NCBI GenBank assembly: GCA_030411725.1
Contig: MU839831.1
Span: forward strand, 992,001 to 1,056,000
Origin: Echria macrotheca
Taxonomy: Eukaryota > Ascomycota > Sordariomycetes > Sordariales > Schizotheciaceae
Length of the DNA: 64,000 bases
Reading direction: 5' to 3'
Under the pieces are notes generated by a model that worked only from the letters and a program-made list of their open reading frames with translations, was not told the DNA's origin and made no database searches. This document shows positions 11,097-23,335 of the stretch, piece by piece; the stretch's first letter is position 1; every line of letters starts with the position of its first letter. The translations under genes were made by a program, and so were the position numbers.

Positions 11097-11676
11097 ACGA
11101 CACATCTCGAGCACCTTAACTCGTGGGCTGTGCTATTCTATTTGAGAAAGTCGGGGGTAGTAATAAAGGTCTAGACGTAGCTGTGTGTTTATCGGTATGA
11201 ATGGTTGTTCGTAACGCGAGCTGCGCCACTCCAGCGCCTCGCGAGGCAGAATACCGCACAGACCGACCGGGCGATGGATTGGTTTTCTTAAGGTTGTATC
11301 CGACGCAGGGAATAAAGTGAAAAGCAGAAGCCGGCCCTCTCAGGGCTTCGGTACCGATTACCCAATCGACCCGAAAGGGAGGGGTGTATCCAGATTGTCC
11401 TCGACACGGTCACACGGATGCCTAATCTTCCCTGCTCCTTCCTGTCTTGAACCCCTTTCTCCTGCTTGCCCACAAGGGACCATTCCAGGCCATCCATCAG
11501 TAACGCCGACGTCACCAGTCCCAAACAACACACGCGTCCGCAAACGGGACCCGCTGCGTCGTGTTTTGCGACCTGCACCCTCGCAATCGTGCTCTGTAGA
11601 CACGAGTCGCGATGCGGCGCCCACTTGTTGGCTCGCAGTCGACGAAATTCACCATCATCCGAGGCAGACGCTCATA
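11097..11676. other. intergenic promoter region
   Basis: An upstream in-frame ATG at 11317 would extend the next protein by 120 residues, but that extension has no protein-like composition and is treated as leader. Nothing else is supported. Confidence 0.4.
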
Positions 11677-12863
11677 ATGCGGCAGAGCCTCCAGCGGGAG
11701 TCGCCGTTGGGAAACCCTCTGGTCGACACGTTGCTCGATCGCGACCCCGCAAGCGCCTTCAAGCTTACGCCCGAGGAACTCAGAAAATGGGATCTCGAGA
11801 ACCGCCGTGTCGGTAGAGGCCGCATTGTGCTGCGGACTCTATCATTTACCTGCTCCGTAGCCGTTCTCATTCTTGCCCTGCGAGTCGTCATCTCCCCGGG
11901 CTATTACTACTCCGTCCAGGCGTTCACTTCACCCCCGTTGGCCGTGGTAAGTCCAACTCGATGTTGATCAGCCAGACTACCAACTGACGGCAGAAATAGG
12001 CCCCCACTATTGCCATATGCGATGCTGCCGAGTTCATCACGCTGTGCGTCTTCCGAGGAAGTGGCATCTCGCTCCGGATTCACGTCTGGACCGATGGCGT
12101 TTTCGTTTTTGCGACGGCGACCTCGATCGCCTTCATGGTAATGGGTGTCATGGGCCTCCTCGGCGACGCTCCGTTCATTATCGGGATTGCTACTACCTCG
12201 CTGCTCTTCCTGGTGATGTAGGTATATGTTGCTCGCACTAACGCTCTTCTGGCTCTCCGCGAACAATAGCTGACGGGTCTCAGGCTCATCCACTCAGTCC
12301 TACTTCTCTTATACTTCCGCACACGACGGGGCCGCGAGAAATATAATACGACGCCTCGAGTCATGTATCTCCCTACCGGACAGGCAGTAGTAGTCACGTC
12401 ACAGCCACTAGCGATTCATCGCGCCAACTCTCCACAAGACACCGAGCTCGCGCAACTCCCAAAAGCGCAACCCGGAGCCCGCCCGCTGTATGTCGAGGAG
12501 GCCGCGCCGTCATCACAGAATCATCCCACTTCGCCTAGTTCTCCGAGTCCAGGCCATAATAATTACGCCATCAGCGAGCCATTCCGGCAAGGCGTGCCCC
12601 CACGAAAACCAGTAGCAGGAGCTTTGGCTGGCACGCACTATGCCATGCCATGGCCGGGTCCGGAGTACCAACCTGATGAAGCCGAGCGAATTCGAGCCGC
12701 ACGAGGGGAGAAGCAGGCGCAGTGGATGACTTTGCACGGTATGAAGGGCGGCATCCAAGAGGGCCGGTCACAGGCAGCCGATCCATTCAAAACCCGGCTT
12801 GAGGAATTCAACAGCATGTTAAAGGACTCGGGCGCGAAGCCGACGCGGAGGCTCTCGTTATGA
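11677..12863 (+). CDS. predicted integral membrane protein with long cytosolic tail
   Basis: Function unknown. Exons 11677-11946, 12000-12217 and 12284-12863 give 355 residues. Three hydrophobic segments are visible: near residues 56-76 (FTCSVAVLILALRVVISPG), 125-146 (FVFATATSIAFMVMGVMG) and 150-175 (FIIGIATTSLLFLVMLIHSV, continuing LLLLYF). The segment after the third is basic (RTRRGREK), suggesting it faces the cytosol. The remaining roughly 180 residues are hydrophilic and Pro/Ser-rich, ending in a conserved-looking block (EAERIRAARGEKQAQWMTLHGM). In intron 2 the acceptor is the second candidate AG; the first would give an immediate stop. It lies tail to tail with the next gene. Confidence 0.65.
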
Positions 12864-13014
12864 TTTATTTTCACTCCAAGTCCTGCAAAGACTGTAGGGA
12901 GAGGCCATCGAGAGTTACTCAGGACTTGCCTGGGGCCGATCACAACATGGCATAGCCTTGGGAGTCTTGCTGAATTACGACTTGCAGACCTATGGTACCT
13001 GTCACGGAGGGTGC

Positions 13015-13974
13015 TTACGACCTATTTACAGGAATGGGAAAAAACGATGGGACGAATCTATAGTCCAATATCCAACGACCGAGTTCAAATTGCGAGAATC
13101 CCACGAGTTTCGGCCCCTTGCTGCTGAGTTTGTCACGCCACTCAGTCACCAGTGCAGGCCGGAGGATGAGCCACTTCCGGTCCCCGCCATCGTTGGATGG
13201 GTGTTCGAACAGTATGGAGTATCTGCGAAAGTCCCAGGCGTGTCTCGATCGCCGGAATCGCAGTGCCTGCCGATAGGGACCCCTCTCTTCGATGCTGAAG
13301 TGGCGATATACAGGAATATGAAGCTGGCAAACGTCTTCAGAGTGTGCCGATTGCGATGAACCGACCTGGGGAGGTGTCGAATCTTTAGCTGACACGGGTG
13401 ATGCTTCGGCGTTCTGCGACGTCTCTGGTCGTGGTCGAGCGACAACATGAATATGTGCTAGCCTGCCTTGGGACCAAATGGCCCGACGGTTGAGCTCAGT
13501 ACAATACTCCTCCAGGAGATGCTGGTGTTCCTTGGTGAACGGTACTGCCACGACCAACCATTTCCGTTCAGCATGCAGCTCTGCAGGTCCGAGCTCGGTG
13601 ACATGCTCCCGAGGTTGGCTATGAGCAGGCACTGATGATCCGATCTCAGTCAACACCTGTCCGGACTCGACCGTATGTGCCGCATCCGATGTTGGGTTTC
13701 GAGCTTGTTCTTGGTCGCCGGGTTCAACTGAAGCGCCGGGCTTGTCTTCGTTCGTCACGCGAAGCGCATCACCGGCGGCGTCAATAGACTGTGGATCCTT
13801 GCTGGAAGGACTGTCGATGAGTCGCGTCTGCAACTGCTCCATTTTCGCGATTCTTGTTGGGCAATACAGGGTGCTGGACGAGTTTGGGAGCAATTGTCTC
13901 CGCCCGAGAGACAACACAGCAATCGAACAAGGGGGTGAAGAGCGGGGTGAGCCACGCATTTCATGACTTCGCAT
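13015..13974 (-). CDS. hypothetical protein, intronless
   Basis: Not recognised. A single open frame of 319 codons from a genuine ATG at 13974; a second Met about 44 codons in (KMEQLQTRL) is an equally good start. Residues 45-130 are low-complexity and acidic/Ser-rich. From about 135 it looks folded (KWLVVAVPFTKEHQHLLEEY). A variable Gln/Ser linker follows, then a C-terminal block with many aromatic and Arg residues (RHAWDFRRYSILFEHPS; WILDYRFVPSFFP). There is no signal peptide or membrane segment. It diverges from the gene at 14171 with under 200 bp between starts, so the two probably share a promoter. Confidence 0.55.
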   Translation of the reverse strand: MRSHEMRGSPRSSPPCSIAVLSLGRRQLLPNSSSTLYCPTRIAKMEQLQTRLIDSPSSKDPQSIDAAGDALRVTNEDKPGASVEPGDQEQARNPTSDAAHTVESGQVLTEIGSSVPAHSQPREHVTELGPAELHAERKWLVVAVPFTKEHQHLLEEYCTELNRRAIWSQGRLAHIHVVARPRPETSQNAEASPVSAKDSTPPQVGSSQSAHSEDVCQLHIPVYRHFSIEERGPYRQALRFRRSRHAWDFRRYSILFEHPSNDGGDRKWLILRPALVTEWRDKLSSKGPKLVGFSQFELGRWILDYRFVPSFFPIPVNRS

Positions 13975-14170
13975 CTTCAGCCCCCTGACGCCACTGGACG
14001 CTCATTGGGTTACATAGACTCAAACGGCCCCAGCCCCCTAAATAACTTTCCGACGCTAAAAAGCTCAGATGAGCTTCATGTGGTCTTGTCTCCGATTATT
14101 GTTTTCTTCATCAGCCAACAACTCCCGAATATCTCATCCCCCCCCACAATCTGCTTTCCGTATTGGAACT

Positions 14171-15234
14171 ATGGCTGACGGCAGAGGCAATCAAGCTGCG
14201 GGGACAACAGATGACAAGCACAACCCGCGGGACGGCCACTATGTTTATCAGGCCCACCCGGAGCCGGGTTACGAATGGCTCGTCAACCACCACCGTGCTA
14301 ATCTCGTTCAAGCCGTGTCTTGTCAACGAAGCTCGGGTCACGAGCGTCTTCCCATTCGCGACCTTCACGACGGTCTCAGGGGCTTCCGCGTCGAGTTTGC
14401 AGAGCTCCAAAGAATGAAGATGAGGAAGCTGCAAATCAAGTTGATCCAGCACGCCGTCTACATGGCCAAAAACGGGGAAGAGCCCGCAGAACCAAAAGAC
14501 TGGGAGAAAGACCTCGAGGAGTACAGTATGAAGAGACCTATTACATTACAGTCTGTGTGACTCAGGCATCCCCCGACCCTAGGGAAAGCAGATTTCTTAT
14601 GTCACAACCCGATCCTTCACATGCTGAGGTTGGTACGGGCAGCTGACAGGTCGTTTGCCTACTTCTAGTCAAAGCCGTTCGCGATTACGATTACATGGCA
14701 CAGTTTAGTGGGCAGAAAGACAGCCCCTTCACAGCCTCGTCTGAAAACAAGGTCGACCACAAGATTCTCGAGGAGGAAACGTATAATGCGGAACTCACCT
14801 TCGAATTTCTCGAAAGCCTCCAGCCTGGGGGAAAGATGACGGTCATACCCACTGGCCCTTGGAGCCCGGACGATGATCCGATCTGGGGAAAGTATTATCT
14901 GACAGCCGACAAAGTCAAAACGAGAAACTGGGCATTTCGGGTACGTGGCGCCGCTACAGTCGTTGGTGGTTTGTATCTCCCGTTCTTCGGGATTTTTGCT
15001 ACAACCCTGTTTGTCGAGGATGCAGATTTTATTGCAGGATTGGCTCCTATTTTGGTCTGGCTTGTTTCCGTCATCACTTGGAGCATTGTAGTGGTTTCGA
15101 AGGTATCCGAGTTGAAGGATATCGTGTCTATGGTTGCGGGATATGCTGCCGTCCTTGGAATCGTTCTCAACTCCTTCGCGGCGGTGCGTCAGGCTTATCT
15201 TACTCCTGACCCTGGTGCAACTACGGCTGCTTAG
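14171..15234 (+). CDS. DUF6594-like membrane protein
   Basis: Exons 14171-14525 and 14669-15234 give 306 residues; the intron has GTATGA, GCTGAC and TTCTAG. The layout resembles fungal DUF6594-type proteins: a helical, charged N-terminal half (LHDGLRGFRVEFAELQRM, coiled-coil-like), the YIKAVRDYDYM motif at the exon junction, and a C-terminal set of hydrophobic segments (GLYLPFFGIFATTLFV; IAGLAPILVWLVSVITWSIV; VSMVAGYAAVLGIVL). No enzymatic motif is visible. The family name is a resemblance in layout only, not a confirmed match. The start is shared with a short divergent promoter. Confidence 0.6.
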
Positions 15235-16294
15235 GTGCAGTTTTTACTGGTTCACACCATTTGATCTGCTGGTTAGGAGTTACAATAGGTATCTACGTAG
15301 TTCTACACCATACCGTATTATTATAGACCTGCATAATACAAGCGAAGACGTGGAAATGGAGCTGTATCCTGTGGCCATGACGCATTCCCTGTCGCCACAT
15401 ACCACCGTTCATCTTGGCGTCACCACCCCGATTGACGGCAGGTTGGCGATTGGAAGTGCATCTTGCCTGAGTCAACTCATTCAACCTCCTCTGTGGGTAT
15501 CAGGAGGGTATTTGCTACTTGAAACTCTAGAGGGTTACGGTCTTCCGATCATCTGATACGCTAGCCGGGCACACACACAACCAAAGACACCACAAGCAGC
15601 ACCCTAACAGTTAAATAGCCACGAAATTTGCCGAGACTCAAACTGCTTATTAACAGGAGACCATGTACAAGTCACCTTAGCTGGGTGGTTGACGGCTAAC
15701 CGGTCTCGACATCACTCGAGGAGCGGTCAAGCACTAACAGTTGACTAACAATTTTTCGACGGTCGGCTGCTGACTAACAGGGATTCTCTCAGCGTGACGT
15801 CAAGCGTCATCTTGAGCGCACTAACACACAACCTTGCAACGCGGGGCAACCGATGGCCTGATCCAAATCGCACAGAATGGAGGAAAGGCAGGCGACGGTG
15901 GTAACGAATAGACACCATCTCCAAATCTTAACACTAGAATACTCTAAGCTTGTCGATAGTGAGAAGGTGATTGGGCAGCTCGAGCTGAGCCACTGTCAGC
16001 CGTCTGAGCCGCTTGTGTCGCTGTTGCTGCCTTGATGCCTGACCCCACACAGCCTGCTATCGGTTATCAGAAATTTTCGAAATTCTAAAGCCCCACCAAA
16101 GGCGACTTTGCCTCGACTTCCCCCACCTTCTTGATTCAACCCACCAAAGGCACGGCCATCCTCACTTCCTGCCTTCTCCGGTCATTAGGTTGCTCCGGGA
16201 ACAAAGACAAGCCTCCTTGGTAGCCCACGTTCATTTCTGCCACCAAGCCAGCATTCTTTGCACTTTTTTTTGACACCCCCAGACACCGTCCAAG
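15235..16294. other. intergenic, promoter of ARB1 at the right end
   Basis: No gene supported. The last 250 bases before 16295 are C/T-rich on the plus strand, as expected for the leader of a strongly expressed housekeeping gene. Confidence 0.45.
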
Positions 16295-18289
16295 ATGCCG
16301 TCCGCCTCCAAGGAAAAGCGCCTTGCCAAGCGCGCCGCTGAGGGGAAGGAGAAGAAGACGGTCGCCTCGCGGTCCAAGGCCAACTCCAAGAATGCCAGCG
16401 CCGCTGCGTCGGTGAACGGCGACAGCGACGATGTCGAGGTCGACGCTTTCGGCAACCCCGTCGAGGTCGACGAGCCCGCAACCGGAGCCGATAAGATGGA
16501 TGAGGTCAAGCGTCTGGCCGAGCAGATGGACAAGCACGGCCTCTCCGACCGTGTCACCACTGGCGTTCTTGCGTCGACACCGACGAGCAAGGACGTGAAG
16601 ATCACGAGCACCAGTTTGGTTTTCCACGGTCGCGTGCTCATTACCGATTCCACCCTCGAGTTGACCATGGGCCGACGATATGGCCTGTTGGGCGAAAACG
16701 GCTGCGGCAAGAGTACACTTCTCAAGGCCATCGCCAAGCGCGAGTACCCCATCCCCGCACATATAGATATCTACCTTCTGAACGAAGGCGCGCCCCCTAC
16801 CGACCTGGGAGCCCTCGAGTGGGTTCTCAAGGAGGCCGAGAACGAGATGGAGCGTCTTGATAAGCTGGCAGAAAAGATTCTCGAGGAGGACGGGCCTGAA
16901 TCGCAGGTTCTGATGGATCTTTACGACGTAAGTCGCCCAAATATCGCTACTGATGCCCAACTGACAATTTGCAGCATATGGAGAAGATGGATCCCTCGAC
17001 GTTCTCGACGCGCGCGTCGCAGATCCTGACGGGTCTCGGTTTCAACAAGGTGACCATCAACAAAAAGACAAAGGACATGTCTGGTGGGTGGAGAATGCGT
17101 GTCGCCCTTGCCAAGGCGCTGTTCGTCAAGCCCACGCTTCTCCTTCTCGATGACCCTACCGCCCATTTGGATCTCGAGGCCTGCGTGTGGTTGGAGGAAT
17201 ACCTCAAGAAATGGGACCGCACCTTGGTCCTGGTTTCCCACTCGATGGATTTCCTCAACGGCGTGTGCACCAGCATGATCGACATGCGGGACAAGAAGCT
17301 CCTCTACTACGGCGGTAACTATGATTCTTACATCAAGACGCGTTCCGAACAGGAGACGAACCAAATGAAGGCCTACCAGAAGCAGCAGGACGAAATCGCA
17401 CACATCAAGAAGTTCATTGCTAGCGCCGGTACGTACGCGAACTTGGTCAGACAAGCCAAGTCGCGGCAGAAGATCTTGGACAAGATGGAGGCAGATGGCT
17501 TCATCCAGCCCGTCCACCAAGACAGAGTCTTCACCTTCCGATTTGCCGATGTCGAGAAGCTCCCGCCCCCGGTCCTGTCATTCGACAACGTGACCTTCTC
17601 GTACTCGGGCGATCCCAAGGATGACCTGTATCGCAACATCGACCTCGGTTTCGATATGGACTCCCGGACGGCTCTCGTCGGACCGAACGGTGTTGGCAAG
17701 TCGACTCTGCTGCGACTCATGACCGGCAAGCTTTCGCCAACCAATGGTTCGGTGACCAGGCACACTCACTTGAAGCTTGGTCTCTACTCACAGCACTCGG
17801 CCGAGCAGCTTGACCTAACCAAGTCTGCTCTGGATTTCGTCCGTGACAAGTACGCCTCCAAGTCTCAGGACTACCAATACTGGCGGCAACAACTCGGAAA
17901 GTATGGTCTCTCCGGTGACTCTCAGACATCCCTCATGGGTACGCTTTCCGACGGACAAAAGAGCCGTATCGTGTTTGCGCTGTTGGCCATCGACGGGCCA
18001 AACATGCTCCTTCTCGACGAGCCTACGAACGGTCTGGATATACCCACCATTGACAGTCTGGCGGATGCTATCAACGCGTTTAGCGGAGGTGTCATCGTTG
18101 TGTCCCACGACTTCAGGTATGTTTTGTCTTGGATGTGTTGGACAAATGCTAACGTTGTGCAGACTGCTCGACAAGATCGCGAGGCAGATTCTGGTCTGCG
18201 AGAACCGCACGATCAAGGAATGGGGCGGTTCGATCGGAGACTACAAGAACTACCTGCGGAAGAAGATGATCTCAGCTGGTGCTGTTTGA
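16295..18289 (+). CDS. arb1: ARB1-type ABCF ATPase (ribosome biogenesis)
   Basis: Soluble twin-ABC ATPase needed for 40S/60S biogenesis and export, shuttling between nucleus and cytosol. Exons 16295-16927, 16975-18116 and 18163-18289 give 633 residues (yeast Arb1 is about 610). The N-terminus is Lys/Ala-rich without membrane segments. First ABC domain: Walker [10 protein letters not shown] near residue 133, signature SGGWRMR near 246, Walker [13 protein letters not shown] near 266. The variant [19 protein letters not shown] is diagnostic for ARB1. Second domain: Walker [10 protein letters not shown] near 446, degenerate signature LSDGQKSR near 534, Walker [13 protein letters not shown] near 554. 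The start is the first ATG after a pyrimidine-rich leader. The last intron cuts HDFR|LLDKIA. Confidence 0.95.
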
Positions 18290-19632
18290 GGTGGACATGG
18301 GGCGTAGAGGGCACGGCGGGCTGATAGACGCATATTATGAGCCGCACAAAATAGCCTCGCAGCTGACTGGTCCACGAGAACCGACATGGTCAGCGGTGGC
18401 GATGGTTTGGGATGGGATAGAGTGTTTTTAGTTTTATGCACCCTTGAGTTTGTAGACTGAGTAATGAACCCTCAGAGACAGGATATTGAGTGCGTGAGTT
18501 TGGATAGATCTTTTGGGGCTAGCACCGTAGGTATGCTGGTGTAAATTTTACAACTCTATGGTTTGACGGGTGCCTGCTTGGTGTCTTGTCCACGCCGAGC
18601 AGACTCGACCGTCAAATTTTCAGAGAAAGAACACCGACCACGCGGGGCATATTACAACCGGGGAGACCGCCCGGCGCTTGCAGTGTACTTGTACCATGCA
18701 CCGATTCTCGAAGACTTGAAGATGTGATGTGACATTAGTGTCTCCTCTAACTTCCTCCTCGTATGCACTGTGCAATACCTGTGGCTAGTGCGGGAATGTT
18801 GGGAAGAGATGGTGGACTTGGTGTATGCTTTTGAGATGTAAGAAAGGTCAATGGGGGATGTATCTTTAGGGGAAGTCGTGTATTAAGGTTTAGGGGGGAG
18901 GGGGATGGATTGGGTACCTTTAGAGGGGTTGGGGCGATGGGGTTGGCGATGGGGAAGTAGCAAATGCAAGGTTCTCTCTCACGTCTAATTATTTGTCTAA
19001 TTTATGGGGAGATATGGGGGGGAATTAATTTAGGAGCTGGGTTCGGATCTTGGGCGCAGGGCAGTAGGATTTTGTGTTTATCGGGATTGTATTCCGTACC
19101 TACTGGGTACTGTATAGAGAGATAAGGTTTGCTGGGGATTTATTTCTAGGTAGGTAGGAATTTGCTGGTATGAGTCTGTCGGTCGGTCGGTCGGTTGGGA
19201 TGTTGGTGGGTGTTGGGTCTTGGTGGCTTGCTTCGGCAGAATGTGAAAAATGTGTCTACCTAGCTGGATAAAAGGGACGGGGACGGGTTTTTGTTGGTTT
19301 TTTGAGTACCTACCTTAGGTAGGTATGTCGGCTTGGTAAGGAGGCGAAGCGACTGCTGGGTGGGCATTGATGAGGTGCATGTAATCGCGTGGGACGTTTA
19401 CGAGGGAGGGGGGGAGAGTCTTGGGATGTTGTGCGACAATGAGATGTGAGGAGGAGGATCATGATGGGTAGGTAAGGTAGGTAGGTATATAAAACCCCAG
19501 CGACGTCGATCGGGGAGAGGATTGGATGTCGGCTCCTCCTTTTCCATATGGTAGGGATTTGACTTAGGTATACAACTCACTCTGGCTTTTGTACTTGGAA
19601 CGGCATCAGACCTGTATTGCACTACGTACATC
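18290..19632. other. intergenic with many AGGTAGGTA-type short repeats
   Basis: No coding signal. From 18900 to 19480 the DNA is G/T-rich with scattered copies of GGTAGGTA/TACCTACC and a (GGTC)n run near 19180. The same short motif recurs in other gaps of this window (33830, 34275, 49290, 55340, 56355), so it is a genome-wide low-complexity habit rather than a local element. Confidence 0.5.
19486..19494 (+). promoter_or_regulatory. TATA box of the PDI-like gene
   Basis: TATATAAAA about 140 bp upstream of the ATG at 19633, followed by a leader without other in-frame signals. The spacing fits a fungal core promoter. Confidence 0.5.
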
Positions 19633-21182
19633 ATGGCCGCAAAAGAATACACACTCGTCCCCGGGACGCTGCAGTACGAATTCGGCAACGGCGACGAAGC
19701 GCTCGAGTTCATCGGCGCCCACGAGGCCGTGCTGATGGTCGTCCTACACCCCGTGGCGCCGAACTGGCACCGGTTTGCGTCTGTCTATGACCAGGTAGGT
19801 TTTTTATCACACGTCACAATCCTCCCCCGAGATAAGAAGTTGACGATATCTACCTAGCTCGCAAGGACTCTAGACGCCACCGGGACCGGGATCAAGTGCG
19901 CGAGGCTGGACATCTCAGACGGGGACGCCGTCGTGGAGCTCTGCCACAAAATGCGTATCCCGCGGGTCCCGACGCTGTTCCTTTTTAACGGCCCGGGGAC
20001 GTTCAGGCGGTATAACGGACCGCTGCGGGAGAGAGATGTGCTTGCGTTTCTTAGGCGGCAGAAGTTACCGAGTGTGACGGTTGTCGAGTCGGCGGATGCT
20101 TTGCAGGCTCTGAAGGACGAGAATGATGTCCTCGTTGCGGCGTTTTTGGATGCAGGCGAGTCGACTCTTCGGCGGCAGTTTGAGACTGTTGCAGATGAAC
20201 TAAAAGATGAGTTTGTCTTTACGGTGAGCACCGACAAGGCTGTGGCGGAAGCGGAAGGATTGGCTTCACCCAGCGTCGTGGTCTTCAAGAAGGTCGCCGA
20301 TGAACGGACTGTTCTTGTGTCTAAGGCTTGGAAGGACGAGGGGGCTCTCAGGAGTTTTATCGCCACGGCGATAGAACCTGTCGTCCCCGAGCTTCACTGG
20401 GAGACCTACAATGACTTCGTCGAGGTACGCAGTAGATGGATCATGTTCGGAAAGTCAGCTAACGCCTTCAGGATCGGGAGACAAGCGTCGGGTATCTCTT
20501 CCTGCCCACGCCCGAGGCGACAAAGGCAGCCTCCTTGGCCCTCCTACCCCTGGCACGCACCCACAAGTCCACCATTACTTTCACCGTCATCAACGGCCCA
20601 GCCTTCCCCCGTCTCGTCGACGACATGCATCTACCCGAGGCCGTCTTCCCAGCCTTCGTCCTGCACGACCTCTCCCAGAACCTCAAGTACCCCCTCCTGC
20701 CGAACCCATGGCCACCGCTCTCGACCCCGTCCCTGGAGGACATCTCAACCCACGTCGACAGGTACCTGATCGGCGCGCTCGAGCCGGCCCTGAAATCGGC
20801 GCCGATCCCGGAGCCTTCCGACAGCCCGCTCGTCGAGGTGGTCGGGCACACGTACAGAGAGATCGTGCTCAACAACAACCGCGACGTCGTGGTCGAGTAC
20901 AGCCGCGACGACTGCGCGGGGTGCGACGCGCTCGCGCCGCAGTGGCGCAAGCTCGCCGAGCTGGCGGCCGGCGAGCAGGACAGACTCACCGTGGCGACGA
21001 TGAACTTTGACCACAACGACGCGCTGGACAAAGACATTCGCGGGTTTCCGTCCATTAAGATGTACCCCGCCGGGAGAAAGGACAAGCCCGTTGCCTACAA
21101 CGCTGAGCAGGGCCACGGGCTGCAGAAATGGGCAAAGTTCATACAGGAAGCGGGAACCCACGGTGTACAGATTAGCGTTTAG
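19633..21182 (+). CDS. divergent protein disulfide isomerase-like, thioredoxin-fold protein
   Basis: Exons 19633-19794, 19858-20424 and 20472-21182 give 479 residues, about the size of PDI (a-b-b'-a'). Residues 8-110 form an a-like domain, but where CxxC is expected the sequence reads HPVAPNWHRF, so both active cysteines are missing; the cis-Pro region is kept (RVPTLFLFNG). The middle resembles b/b' domains. The last domain has DDCAGCDALAPQW with Cys391 and Cys394 (CAGC instead of CGHC), then GFPSIKMYPAG. There is no signal peptide (MAAKEYTLVPG) and no HDEL-type tail (ends ISV), so ER residence is not supported. Probably a cytosolic or nuclear thioredoxin-fold oxidoreductase or chaperone. Confidence 0.75.
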
Positions 21183-23335
21183 TCATTGCAAGAACTGTAC
21201 ATTTCTTTCGTGATTCTGGACCGTGGAAGGAGCCCGAAGTTGTTTCGTCCTCGTTGGCTTCGAGCAGCACACAGTCAACCCTGAGAATGGTTTGGGAATC
21301 CGTGGTCGGAAATCTCCGTAACAACCCTAAGCGAAAACTGCTTAGTCACCATTCTCGAACCCGGATGATTTGCTCGACTGGGCGGGATCAGATGAGACGA
21401 GTCAGACGAAGGTTCCATCCAAGGATCTTGGTTTTGACCGCCACGAGGCAAATGGAAAAAATATCGCCAGGTTGTGGGCGGTACAGAGCAGATCGGGTTG
21501 TCTTTGATCTCGGGGGAGACGAAAGAACATGGTAACTGTTTTTCGCGCGCATGCCACGTACTCACTCCCCCGAGGGAATGAACTCGCTTAGAACCAAGAA
21601 AGACTTTGTGGGGTCATCCCTGGTGGAGAGAGCGCACTGCAAAGTGATGAGGCCATCCAAGGTGTTGCATCACCGGCCCCGGGTTTGGATTGCCGGTGTT
21701 GCAGGACTTATCGGCGTTAGTTGGCGTCTGGTGCGACCCGAAGGAATTTCTCGGCCGTGGGCGGCAGATGTGCAGTCGCGAATTGTGATTTTGGCTGAGG
21801 TTCGATCGCAAATTCGAATCAATTTTCTGTGTCCTTTTGTGATAATATGGCGTTCTCACGGATGAAAACTTGGTGCGTGCCGTGGACCTGTCGATTTTTG
21901 GCGTTCGTTGGCGTTTTGGGGGGCTTGCATCGTTCCGGTTGGCAAGCCGGGTCTCGTGGCACAGGGCAACGTGCAGCCCCAGCGGGTAATTCGCACCAGG
22001 GCTGAAGCAGTTCCTCCTGGGCAGCCGGGGAGGGGTGGGTTTAGCAGCCTTAACAATGCGTGAGCCATCCGGGGAAGGCGAATCTGGGGTTGATGGACCA
22101 GCAATTGTGACTGTCCCAGGTATTTTGACGGAGATGGGTCTTCTGGAGAGGGAGCTAACTGCTCAAGTGAGTTACCATGACATCAACAACGTCAAACCAC
22201 GCTTGGTTTGGGGCTTTGCATGCGTCAGTTGTTCGGATCGCGCCTGAACATCCGGCTCTGGGCCGTCAGGTATTCCTGGTGCAGAGATGGTGCTCGGGAC
22301 ATGGACGCTTTGCTGGACGAAAAGAGAGGAAACTTGGAAAGTGCTGCACCTGAAAATAGACGATATTAAAGTATAGATGGAAAGAGATACCCTTCTCTGA
22401 ATTCTCAATCACGACCCAAAAGCCATTTGCATTCTTGCCAATTGTCACGCTCACGAGATCTGAGGGGATTTCCGATCTGGACGCGGCGAATGGGAGATGA
22501 TAACAGCGGGGTGGCGTGGCGGTAGCGGGGCTGACACTGCGGGAAGTGGTCCTAACTTTGCTGGATCGGGATGTGTGGACTGGACTGCTGGATGGATCAC
22601 CTTCGCGAGAGGTGAGAAGAAGCGGGTGTCAAAGGGGCATTTTGGGGGGAAAAGGTCTGCACGCCCACAACCAGATGTGGCCAAATCGAGCAGACCCGTC
22701 CAGCCCGACCGTCAGGTCCCGTCTTATGGATTTCCCACCAGCTCCGTCCCCATCACCACTTCGCATCCTCCCACCCTCACCACCTTCCCATCACCATCGT
22801 CGCTGCGGCCCAAACCTCCCGCACGGCGCTCTGTCCATTTTCCGGTGATTGCCCATTTCCGGGCTTCGCTTCTGCCGTCCCAGTGCAGCGACACCACGGC
22901 GACCTCATTTTTGTCCGCCAACAGCGCCCACCGATCGCTCGACGAGCTGTTTCTTCACCCGCCACGCGATCTCTTCGCATTTCTTGCGACAGCCTTGCAA
23001 CACCACCGTCACTGTCATCGTCAGCGGTCTGCGGTGCCAATTTGACCTCTCACTGCCTACCGGTGTCCTCTTGGCGACGTGTTTTTTTCTTCTTCCGACG
23101 TTCTTTCCATCCGTTTCTCACTATCCTTCAACAATATACCGACAAGCCCACCCGGACGCGAGAATTCGAACCGCTGCGCATGCCGTGCGCCTAACTAGAT
23201 TACATAGCATCGTTGCCGTGTCCTGGTCTCTCGACGTGCGACGCGCCGACGAGCTCTCGATGGGGCGCACATAGACCGTAAAATAATACCAGATCAGTCG
23301 CCACGGAATTGGCCAGAGAAGACCGCCGCCGCACA
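21183..23335. other. intergenic, with INO80 promoter/leader at the right
   Basis: 2.1 kb without a supported gene. Open frames between 22500 and 23270 exist on the plus strand, but their composition (mixed Pro/Ser/His with no motif) and the pyrimidine-rich stretches fit a long 5' leader of INO80. A GGTTCGAA box near 23165 on the minus strand lacks the rest of a tRNA. Confidence 0.45.

Noticed and set aside
11317..11676. N-terminal extension of the membrane protein
   Set aside because: In frame but compositionally non-coding and preceding a typical leader; the ATG at 11677 is better.
18900..19490. Transposon or MITE made of AGGTAGGTA repeats
   Set aside because: The motif is short and dispersed across many gaps, with no terminal inverted repeats or target-site duplication visible.
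23150..23200. tRNA on the minus strand (GGTTCGAATTC box)
   Set aside because: No A-box, anticodon stem or acceptor stem fits at the proper distance.
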